Shown here: piece by piece, positions 1 through 6,864 of the stretch
Layout: each line of letters opens with the position of its first letter
Numbering within the stretch: position 1 is the first letter of the stretch
Assembly (NCBI GenBank): GCA_965242665.1
Contig: OZ251484.1
Span: forward strand, 868,001-932,000
Length of the DNA stretch: 64,000 nt
Origin: VXLM01 sp965242665
Lineage (GTDB): Bacteria; Chloroflexota; Dehalococcoidia; Lucifugimonadales; VXLM01
Direction: 5' to 3'
Program-made: the position numbers and the translations under genes
Notes under the pieces: model-generated
The model's input: only the letters and a program-made list of their open reading frames with translations
What the model was told of the DNA's origin: nothing
The model's database searches: none

Positions 1-51
1 ACTCTTCTCGCGCAGTTCGATCAGTTCGAAGGGCTTGGGGATGTAAAAAGA

Positions 52-579
52 GTGACGCCGGGGCAATCGTTCTTGTTTGGTCTCGCCGGGGGCATATCGG
101 GGTTCCTCGTGGGCGGTCCGTTCGCCTACTGGCTCTACGGGGCCCGCCCGACGTTCAGCCGGCACGGGCGCAGAGCGCGGAATCCTGGGGTCTGGCTCCT
201 GCTCGGAGTCGCCTACATGCTCTTCTACGCCTTCTTGACAGGAGGGATCTTCCTGCCAGCGGCTCAGTACTTCTTCTTGTTTCTGTCTAGCGCAATATCC
301 GTCCCCAACATCGTGGGGCTGTTCTTCGATCTTTTCATACCGCGATGGCTGACACTTGGCGCTGAAAACGGCCTCAAGATCATCTACTTGTCCGCCATTG
401 GCGGGGCCCTGTTCGCGCCGTGCGCGTGGGGCGTGGACAAGCTGAGCACTGACATGCGTCGAACGATATCCAAGTACGGGCCGATCGCGTTCGCCGCGCT
501 CATCGCCCTGGCCGTCGTCGCCTTCGCAGCGTACGGCCCAGAAGATACGTTGAAGTGGCTCGCGCAGCTCGCCCCGTAG
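52..579 (+). CDS. Polytopic membrane protein upstream of a NuoI-like gene (5' end uncertain)
   Basis: The 175-residue product is unrecognised. It has about five hydrophobic segments (roughly residues 7-27, 47-69, 70-95, 107-128 and 145-162) and a short basic loop after the first (ARPTFSRHGRRARNP), so it is an integral membrane protein. The GTG at 52 has no convincing Shine-Dalgarno, and the same frame stays open to the first base of the window, so the true start may lie outside. The next gene, a NuoI-like ferredoxin, begins 31 bp after the stop on the same strand, which suggests co-transcription and possibly a role around a respiratory or ferredoxin-dependent complex. That role is inference from position only. 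Confidence 0.6.
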   Translation: MTPGQSFLFGLAGGISGFLVGGPFAYWLYGARPTFSRHGRRARNPGVWLLLGVAYMLFYAFLTGGIFLPAAQYFFLFLSSAISVPNIVGLFFDLFIPRWLTLGAENGLKIIYLSAIGGALFAPCAWGVDKLSTDMRRTISKYGPIAFAALIALAVVAFAAYGPEDTLKWLAQLAP

Positions 580-610
580 ATGTTCATGACGATGGGAGGG
601 TGACGAAACG

Positions 611-1186
611 ATGAAGGGACTCTTGAAGGGCCTGGGGGTGACTTTGAAGACGATGGCGCGGAGGCCGGTGACCGGGCAATATCCGGATCCGGGCAAGCGC
701 TTGGCCGTGCAGGAGCGCTTCATGGGATTTCCTGCGCTGCTTTGGGACGAGACTGCGGATGAGCCGTACTGTACGGGCTGCATGGTGTGCGTGCGGGACT
801 GTCCGACGCAGTGCATGAGCGCGCAGATGAAGGACAATCCGCAACATGCGGAGGGGAAGTCCAAGCGGCGCAAGATCATCGCCGAGTTCGAGATCAACCT
901 CAACCGCTGCATCCTGTGCGGCATCTGCGTGGATGTTTGCAATTTCGACGCGATCGAGATGAGCTACGAGCATGAGCAGAGCCGGTACGTGCGAGACGGC
1001 GCGCGGGCGGATCTCCCTGCGCTGCTCGAGATGGGTAAGGCGTATCAAGCGGAGACCGGATGGCAGCCTACGCAGAAGAAGAACATCGGGCGTCCAGATG
1101 CAGACGCCGCGCCCGCAACCCCGAACCGCCCGCGCGCGCCCAAGCGACCGGCGTCCGCGGCGGGCCGGCCGGCGGGAGGTTCGTAG
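611..1186 (+). CDS. nuoI: NADH-quinone oxidoreductase subunit I-like 2x[4Fe-4S] protein
   Basis: This is a two-cluster ferredoxin of the NuoI type, which relays electrons along the peripheral arm of complex I. The first motif, CTGCMVCVRDCP, places Cys at about 54, 57, 60 and 64; the second, CILCGICVDVC, places Cys at about 100, 103, 106 and 110. The basic KGLGVTLKTMARRPVTGQYP start is typical of NuoI. After about residue 150 the protein carries a low-complexity Pro/Ala/Arg tail, making it longer than a minimal NuoI. A GGGAGG Shine-Dalgarno lies upstream of the ATG. No other complex I subunit is in the window, so membership of a full Nuo operon upstream is inferred. The repeat field starts directly after the stop. 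Confidence 0.85.
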   Translation: MKGLLKGLGVTLKTMARRPVTGQYPDPGKRLAVQERFMGFPALLWDETADEPYCTGCMVCVRDCPTQCMSAQMKDNPQHAEGKSKRRKIIAEFEINLNRCILCGICVDVCNFDAIEMSYEHEQSRYVRDGARADLPALLEMGKAYQAETGWQPTQKKNIGRPDADAAPATPNRPRAPKRPASAAGRPAGGS

Positions 1187-1783
1187 GCGGACGGAGGTGC
1201 TAGATTCCCGCCTACGCGGGAATGACGTGGGTGGGTGCGGGAATGACGGGGTGGTTGTGGGAATGACGGGGGCAGCGCACGGGGAAATGACGTGGCCCGG
1301 CTGGACTTCCTTGCGCTTACAGGCGGAGATTCCCGCCTACGCGGGAATGACGTAGACCGAGTCGACTGTACACCTACCCCCGTCACTCCCGCACTCACCC
1401 ACACCATAGCGTCCCCCACTCCACCGAATCCGTCCCGCACTCACCCACGCCGTTACCGCCCCAACCCCGTCATTCCCGCGTAGGCGGGAATCTCCCCGTC
1501 GCATCTACCCCGCATCCACGGCGACGCCGGCACGGACGCATCGAATCGTACCGACTCGTATTTGACAGAACAGAACCCGCGTACTACTCTGGGAGTATGA
1601 CGACTCGGCGAAACCATATCCCCAGGAGATAGCCCCATGCGCGAAACATGCAAAACCCCAACCACTTCGCTGGACGGCGTTCCGCATGACCACACTCTCC
1701 CACGTCATTCCCGCGAAGGCGGGAATCCACGCCGCTGCGTCCACACTCCCGGATGGACGGCCCTCCTCCTGCCGTCTACAGAA

Positions 1784-1862
1784 TTCGACAGAATCCGACA
1801 AAATCCGACAGATACTCGTGTGCGCGCGTACCCTAATTCGCGCGCGTGCGCACGCGAGGGGA
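1784..1862. repeat. CGACAGAAT-type tandem plus GC-rich alternating tract
   Basis: Short units such as CGACAGAATC and CGACAAAATC are followed by an alternating purine-pyrimidine stretch rich in GTGCGCGCG and GCGTGCGCACGCG. A related inverted-orientation composite occurs at about 62620-62700, where CGCGCGTGCGCGCACGAG is followed by CATTCTGTCG-type units. This is a second interspersed repeat type, distinct from the ATTCCC palindrome but again sitting beside it. Confidence 0.55.
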
Positions 1863-1868
1863 AGCGAG

Positions 1869-2160
1869 ATTCCCGCCTACGCGGGAATGACGTGGGAGGG
1901 TGCGGGAATGACGGGGTGGGATTGTCGATTGTTGATTGACGATTGTTGATTGACGATTGAGGATTGGAGGATGCGGGTTGGTTTGACGGGGTGGATTCCC
2001 GCCTTCGCGGGAATGACGTGGGAGGGCGCGGGAATGACGGGGTGGGATTGTCGATTGTTGATTAAGGGTTGGAGGATGCGGGTTGGTTTGACGGGGTGGA
2101 TTCCCGCCTTCGCGGGAATGACGTGGGAGGGAGTGGGAATGACGGGGACAACGCACGCAG
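1869..2160. repeat. Tandem modules of about 105-126 bp, each led by a palindrome
   Basis: Modules begin at the palindromes at 1869, 1995 and 2100. Each runs palindrome, GACGTGGGAGG, a half-site GGGAATGACGGGGTGG, a GATTGTCGATTGTTGATT tract and GGAGGATGCGGGTTGG, then the next palindrome. The first module is longer because the GATTGTTGATT unit is reiterated. The third is truncated after the half-site. Confidence 0.7.
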
Positions 2161-2300
2161 GAATGACGGGGACAGCGCGCGGGGGAATGACGGGGGTAGG
2201 ATTACGGTCGACCTTGTCTATGTCATTCCGCCGGGTCTCGTCATTCCCGCGAAGGCGGGAATCTCCCGTTGCACGGTTGGACGCACCGCCTGGACTCTCC

Positions 2301-2579
2301 GTCATTCCCGCCGGGTCTCGTCATTCCCGCCGGGTCTCGTCATTCCCGCCGGGTCTCGTCATTCCCGCCGGGTCTCGTCATTCCGCCGGGTCTCGTCATT
2401 CCCGCCGGGTCTCGTCATTCCGCCGGGTCTCGTCATTCCCGCCGGGTCTCGTCATTCCGCCGGGTCTCGTCATTCCCGCCGGGTCTCGTCATTCCCGCCG
2501 GGTCTCGTCATTCCGCCGGGTCTCGTCATTCCCGCCGGGTCTCGTCATTCCGCCGGGTCTCGTCATTCCGCCGGGTCTC
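2301..2579. repeat. 15-unit minisatellite of 18/19-bp units
   Basis: Fifteen head-to-tail units read GTCATTCCCGCCGGGTCTC (19 bp, nine units) or the same with one C fewer (18 bp, six units). The order is 19,19,19,19,18,19,18,19,18,19,19,18,19,18,18. The array is bounded by palindrome-containing modules starting at 2240 and 2580. It has no unique spacers, so it is not a CRISPR array. Confidence 0.9.
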
Positions 2580-2790
2580 GTCATTCCCGCAAAGGCGGGA
2601 ATCTCCCGTTGCACGGTTGGACGCAACGCCTGGACTCTCCGTCATTCCGCCGGGTCTCGTCATTCCCGCGTAGGCGGGAATCTCCCGTTGCGCGGTTGGA
2701 CGCATCGCCTGGACTCTCCGTCATTCCGCCGGGTCTCGTCATTCCCGCGTAGGCGGGAATCTCCCGTTGCGCGGTTGGACGCATCGCTTG
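2580..2790. repeat. 79-bp palindrome-containing modules
   Basis: Two complete 79-bp modules (2580-2658 and 2659-2737) and a partial third (from 2738) each contain, in order, a palindrome, CTCCCGTTGCGCGGTTGGAC, a CGCCTGGACTCTCC segment and one minisatellite unit. A related module at 2240-2300 leads into the minisatellite. The segment after the palindrome is the reverse complement of part of the 91-bp module at 6748-6838 and 33840-33930. Confidence 0.8.
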
Positions 2791-2951
2791 GAGTTTGCCT
2801 GCCCGGAAGTGTCGTGCAGAGAGGTCGAATCGAAGGAAAACAACGCTTGACAAGGCGCAGAGATGTGCCGTATCGTACGGAGCTGACTATCCCGCCCGAA
2901 GCAGGAACAGGCAGAACGGAGAATACTACTGTGAAGTCCTATTTTCTCCTA

Positions 2952-2969
2952 CCCCCCCCCCCCCCCCCC
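2952..2969. repeat. C18 homopolymer upstream of the LRR/LPXTG gene
   Basis: Eighteen consecutive C residues follow TTTTCTCCTA and precede GTGGCGGGGG. The tract ends about 90 bp upstream of the predicted -35 of the surface-protein gene at 3109. Tracts of this length are prone to slippage, so length variation is expected. A functional effect on the downstream promoter is only a hypothesis. Confidence 0.9.
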
Positions 2970-3059
2970 GTGGCGGGGGCGCCCGCAACATCGTCGGAAC
3001 CTGCACATTCGGTTTTGCGACCGATGTTCCGCGGCGCAGTCGGATCGATTAGGAGAAGG

Positions 3060-3089
3060 TTGACGACCCTGCCCCTTTGGCGGTACGAT
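3060..3089 (+). promoter_or_regulatory. Predicted sigma-70-type promoter of the LRR gene
   Basis: A TTGACG -35 box (3060-3065) and a TACGAT -10 box (3084-3089) are separated by 18 bp. The ATG at 3109 with its GAGGTG Shine-Dalgarno follows immediately, which would give a very short leader. Confidence 0.45.
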
Positions 3090-3108
3090 ATAGAGTGTGA
3101 GGTGTCTC

Positions 3109-6100
3109 ATGGATAGTTTGACATTTCGCGGAGCGGGCAGATGGGCAGCCGTCGCGGCGGTTGTGGTCTTCCTTGCGGTTCTCTTCATCTCAGGCCGATT
3201 CTCGATCGATGTCGCCGGGCAGAGCCGACACGTGTGCGAGAACGGCGTCGCCGTCTTCGATTATCAGAACGAACCCGGACTCGTCGAGGATTGCAAAAAT
3301 CTGCTTGGGATGAAGGAGATGCTCGAGGGAACCGCCAACCTCAACTGGCGCGCGTCGGCATCGATCACGACATGGCAAGGAATAGTGACAGGCGGAGATC
3401 CAACCCGTGTCCAAGAGATTCATATAGACAATGTTCGGTACGATGGTACGCTACCGGCCAGGATCCAGAACCTGGATGGATTGCGAAGGATCAATCTGAC
3501 TGGCAGTAGCTTTACTGGGACGATCCCAAAAGAGCTCGGAAACCTGTCCAATCTCACACACCTGCAACTGCAAAGAAATCAGTTTACTGGGGCGATCCCA
3601 AAGGAGCTCGGAAACCTGTCCAATCTCGAATACCTCGGACTCTCCAATAACCGTCTTACCGGGGAGATGCCGAGCGAGCTCGGAAACCTGACCAATCTCA
3701 GGTCGTTCCTCGTAGACAACAACGAACTGACCGGCAGTTTCCCGACGTTCTTCGGGAGTATGACCCGTCTGATCAATGGACTTGTCCGGATCAATGACAA
3801 CAATCTGACCGGCCACTTCCCGCTAGAGAATCCTTTTTCTACCTTCGCCGTTCCCTTGTACGTTACCGGGAACAACTTCATCGGGTGCATCCCTTTCGGT
3901 CCTACTGGGTGGGTCAGAATCATTCAGCAGAGTGACATCAGTGAGCTCGATCTGCCGGACTGCGGCACCTTGCCGTCTACCAGCATATGGGTAACGGAGA
4001 CGGTTCTCGATCCGCAGGTCATGATCCCTGGCGACAGCAGCGAGGTGACTCTGCGCGCGACCTATACGATTCCCACCGAGTACACCGAAAACGAGGATTT
4101 CACATTCCAGTCGTTGAGCGCTCGGGTATCGGACGGGTTGTCGTTGGATGTTTCGATTTCGACTACCACTCCGCAGAGAGTTGGATTTGGTCCCAAGCAG
4201 TCGCAGGCGCCGTCGACTGTGGCCAGGTCGAGAACCATCAGTCCGACATTTACTTGTACGGGCTCCGCAGCCGAGGTCGTAGAGGGTGAGACGGTTCTTC
4301 CGGATCCGATTCAAGTGGTTTGCGAGGCGTCGTTGGGCCAGGATATTTGGGCTCTCTCCGATGCCAGGCTCCGGGATTACGACGTTTTCGTCAAGGCCAA
4401 CGGCGCGGTTTCGTTTACGTCGGTGTTGAATAGCGCCGACAGCGAAAGCCTCCAGCTGGGTGGAACGAGTGAGAAGGAATGGACGACGACGAGTCTGACC
4501 GTGCAGGCTACTCTTCAGACTGAGGAACCTCCACCGGCAACGGCGACACCAACGCCGGGAGGCGGCTCTAGCCCTCCACCCCCGCCACCGGGCGGTGGAG
4601 GTGGAGGAGGGGGCGGGGGCAGCCCGCCGCCACCACCTCCACCTGGGCCATCGGGGCCGGTTGACGAGGGCGGATTCCCGATAGTCGGCCAAGATGGATT
4701 CCCTGCGACGGTGACTCCGACACCGACGCCAACGCCAGGCGCTGCTACGGCGACGCCAGCGGCTACGGCGACACCGACGCCGACTGCTACGGTGACACCC
4801 ATTCCAGGTGCTGCTACGGCGACGCCAACGCCGACACCAGTTGCGACGGAGACGCCTCTTCCGGCTGATGAGGAAGCGGCCGAGGATCTGTCGGACGAAT
4901 TGGACGCCGATCCCGCGCGCGCCGTGCAGGATTTCGAGAACCGAGCGAAGGCCAATCCCCAATGGGGCGAGTCGGTCTTGTTCCTCCTCGCACAGAGAAA
5001 TCCGATGAAGGCAGCCGTGGTTCTGCAAGGGATTCAAGACCAGAGTCTCTCTGTCGCCCTGCTCTTGGGGTTGGCAGGGCGAGATACGGACCGCACGGCG
5101 AGGGTGCTGCTGGACATGCACACTCTGGACGAAGGGCCGGAGGATGTCGTCGATCTGCTGGTCGATAGCGGGCACGTCGACGCCGACTCCACGGGACGGG
5201 TACTCATAGCGATGTTCGGGTTGGACGATGCGACTACCGGTTCGGTGACCGCGTCCGCCGCCGACCTCGATCCGCAAGTGACGGGGCAGGTGTTTGTCGC
5301 GGCCGCGCGGGGCGACAGCCCGTCGACCGGAGACCTCGTATGCCTTGCATCGGAGACGAATACCCAGGCGGTGGGAGGCGCGCTCGTGCGCGCGGCCGCG
5401 GGAGACGCGGGTGTCATTCAAGGGGCGATGGGGAGCGCGGCGCAAGACGACGGGGCCTGCGTGAGCCGCCTTGGCAGCGTGATCCCAGTCGAGGCGTGGC
5501 TGCCTGAGAGCACGCCGCAGGAAGGCGCAGACCCCACAGGAGCCGGCCAGTGGCAGGACGTCGGTTCGCCGCCGCCAATCCAAAACATTCTCGCAAGGTT
5601 CCCAACGAACATCCCCGGCGCGTACACGAATATCGTCAGCGTCCTCGACCAACTGTCTCAGTCTGGCACTCTCCCTGAAGACTCGCTGACCTACGATGTC
5701 TTGAGCATCGACCCGCAAGAATTCACCGGCGACGATACGCCCGCGGCGCACGTAACGATGTTCATCGACAAGCAATGGCTGACGGCGAACCAGGTTCACG
5801 AGTGGTCGATGCAGTTCAGCCGCTACGAGGGTTCCACGGATACGTGGGTTCCCACGCAGACGAAGCGGGTGAGCGAGGATGAGACGAACGTGTACTTCAC
5901 GGTGACCGTGCCTGGGTTCTCCACCTGGGCGATCCACGGGAGCCAGAGTCCTGCGGCGGTGAAGTTCGTCGAGGGTGGACTTCGGGCGGAGCCGGCTGAG
6001 GTCGCGATTGGGGAAAAGACGACGGTCTCCCTCGATGTGACGAATCAGACGGACGAGCCGGGCGTGTACTTCGCAAACCTGTGGGTAAACGGGCAGATCG

Positions 6101-6366
6101 ACCGCGTTGCGGAATACCCGATCGGCGCGCAGGAGACGATAACCGTCGATCTCCCATTCACTGCAACCATGGACGGGGCGTACGAGATTCGCGTCGGCAG
6201 CGAGGTCTTGGCGTCGCCTGTGCTCGTCGGCAATGCAGTGCTTCCGAACACCGGCGACACGTCGGTATCAGGCGGACTGCTGCTGATGCTCTTCCTTGCC
6301 GGCAGCCTGCTGCTCGTTGCAGGGTCGGTGGTCTTGCGGGCGCGCGCAGCGAGAGAGACGGCGTAA
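3109..6366 (+). CDS. Large LRR surface protein with Pro/Gly linker, PGF-pre-PGF-like domain and LPXTG-type anchor
   Basis: The ATG at 3109 is preferred over the in-frame GTG at 3097 because GAGGTG sits about 5 bp upstream. The 1085-residue protein has an N-terminal signal or anchor helix (residues 11-28). Residues 90-260 hold plant-type leucine-rich repeats (IPKELGNLSNL and similar). A beta-rich region follows, then a Pro/Gly linker (about 470-530) and a TPTPTP/ATATP linker (about 540-590). Near residues 855-945 is a domain ending VTVPGFSTWAIHG that resembles PGF-pre-PGF modules, followed by a CARDB-like beta domain. The C-terminus is LPNTGD, a hydrophobic helix and RARAARETA, the layout of a sortase substrate. 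It is predicted to be a cell-surface adhesion or recognition protein. No sortase is in the window. The domain names are motif-level inferences. Confidence 0.85.
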   Translation: MDSLTFRGAGRWAAVAAVVVFLAVLFISGRFSIDVAGQSRHVCENGVAVFDYQNEPGLVEDCKNLLGMKEMLEGTANLNWRASASITTWQGIVTGGDPTRVQEIHIDNVRYDGTLPARIQNLDGLRRINLTGSSFTGTIPKELGNLSNLTHLQLQRNQFTGAIPKELGNLSNLEYLGLSNNRLTGEMPSELGNLTNLRSFLVDNNELTGSFPTFFGSMTRLINGLVRINDNNLTGHFPLENPFSTFAVPLYVTGNNFIGCIPFGPTGWVRIIQQSDISELDLPDCGTLPSTSIWVTETVLDPQVMIPGDSSEVTLRATYTIPTEYTENEDFTFQSLSARVSDGLSLDVSISTTTPQRVGFGPKQSQAPSTVARSRTISPTFTCTGSAAEVVEGETVLPDPIQVVCEASLGQDIWALSDARLRDYDVFVKANGAVSFTSVLNSADSESLQLGGTSEKEWTTTSLTVQATLQTEEPPPATATPTPGGGSSPPPPPPGGGGGGGGGGSPPPPPPPGPSGPVDEGGFPIVGQDGFPATVTPTPTPTPGAATATPAATATPTPTATVTPIPGAATATPTPTPVATETPLPADEEAAEDLSDELDADPARAVQDFENRAKANPQWGESVLFLLAQRNPMKAAVVLQGIQDQSLSVALLLGLAGRDTDRTARVLLDMHTLDEGPEDVVDLLVDSGHVDADSTGRVLIAMFGLDDATTGSVTASAADLDPQVTGQVFVAAARGDSPSTGDLVCLASETNTQAVGGALVRAAAGDAGVIQGAMGSAAQDDGACVSRLGSVIPVEAWLPESTPQEGADPTGAGQWQDVGSPPPIQNILARFPTNIPGAYTNIVSVLDQLSQSGTLPEDSLTYDVLSIDPQEFTGDDTPAAHVTMFIDKQWLTANQVHEWSMQFSRYEGSTDTWVPTQTKRVSEDETNVYFTVTVPGFSTWAIHGSQSPAAVKFVEGGLRAEPAEVAIGEKTTVSLDVTNQTDEPGVYFANLWVNGQIDRVAEYPIGAQETITVDLPFTATMDGAYEIRVGSEVLASPVLVGNAVLPNTGDTSVSGGLLLMLFLAGSLLLVAGSVVLRARAARETA

Positions 6367-6414
6367 GGCGAAAATCCTTGCGGGCGCCTGCAGCGAGAAA
6401 GGCGGCGTAAGGCA
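6334..6414 (+). repeat. Partial duplication of the LRR gene 3' end
   Basis: The last codons and stop of the LRR gene (6334-6369) are repeated imperfectly at 6379-6414: TTGCGGGCG, a CAGCGAGA core and GGCGTAAGGC recur in the same order. The second copy lies after the stop and is untranslated. Confidence 0.6.
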
Positions 6415-6433
6415 CGTAGGCGAGAATCCCAGT

Positions 6434-6463
6434 GGCGGCCCGCATCCGATGATGCGGGCCGCC
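6434..6463 (+). terminator. Strong hairpin without U-tract after the LRR gene
   Basis: GGCGGCCCGCATC pairs perfectly with GATGCGGGCCGCC around a CGAT loop (13-bp stem). It lies 68 bp after the LRR stop. There is no T-run on either side, as for the hairpins at 32340 and 59881. Confidence 0.7.
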
Positions 6464-6864
6464 GCGCGCTCATGGGGATGCCGTGCATTGATCCGCCGGG
6501 GGACGGAGCCATCGCGGTTGTCGGCGTCCGCGATTCATTGAAGGACGGAGCCATCGCGGTTGTCGTCGTCTCTGTTGGATGCGTTGGAGGACGCGGGGCA
6601 TAGATTCCCGCCTACGCGGGAATGACGTGGGAGGGTGCGGGAGTGACGTGGGAGGGTGTGGGAATGACGAGACACGGCAGGAATGCAGGAATGACAGGGT
6701 TGGGTGTGGGAGTGACGAGACACGGCGGGAATGACGGAGAGTCTAACCTTTTGCGGCATGACGGCTGGGGGACGGCAACTCTCCAATGCGGTGCGTCCAA
6801 TCGCGCAACGGGAGATTCCCGCCTACGCGGGAATGACGTGGGAGGGCGAGGGATGCCCCCGGCG
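6464..6864. repeat. Intergenic repeat block including a 91-bp module
   Basis: No gene is seen between the LRR hairpin and the kinase gene end. A GACGGAGCCATCGCGGTTGTCG direct repeat recurs with a 40-bp period (6504 and 6544). Palindromes lie at 6604-6623 and 6815-6834, with GGGAATGACG-like half-sites between. The stretch 6748-6838 is a 91-bp module matching 33840-33930 at 90 of 91 positions. Confidence 0.8.

Larger units (their letters stand above)
1187..3059. repeat. 1.9-kb gene-free field of palindromes and tandem arrays
   Basis: No credible gene lies here; long open frames across it are by-products of GC-rich repeats. It contains eleven intact copies of the palindrome ATTCCC-N8-GGGAAT, starting at about 1204, 1329, 1472, 1707, 1869, 1995, 2100, 2243, 2583, 2662 and 2741. 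The eight central bases are GCCTACGC, GCCTTCGC or their complements (GCAAAGGC once), so left copies mostly read in one orientation and right copies in the other. Between them are degenerate half-sites (GGGAATGACG about every 20 bp), an AT-richer GATTGTTGATT array near 1921-2065, a minisatellite and a C18 tract, which are listed separately. Confidence 0.85.

Noticed and set aside
2301..2579. Regularly spaced repeats that could suggest a CRISPR array
   Set aside because: Units are contiguous with no unique spacers, and no cas gene is nearby.
1950..3116. Long open frames (up to 388 codons) across the repeat field on both strands
   Set aside because: They translate the tandem repeats (SRHSRRVSSF-type reiterations), differ in every frame and lack ribosome sites. 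They reflect GC-rich repeats, not genes.
3823..5937. 704-codon open frame antisense to the LRR gene
   Set aside because: It is an antisense shadow of a well-supported gene; the translation is Arg-rich with no recognisable domain.
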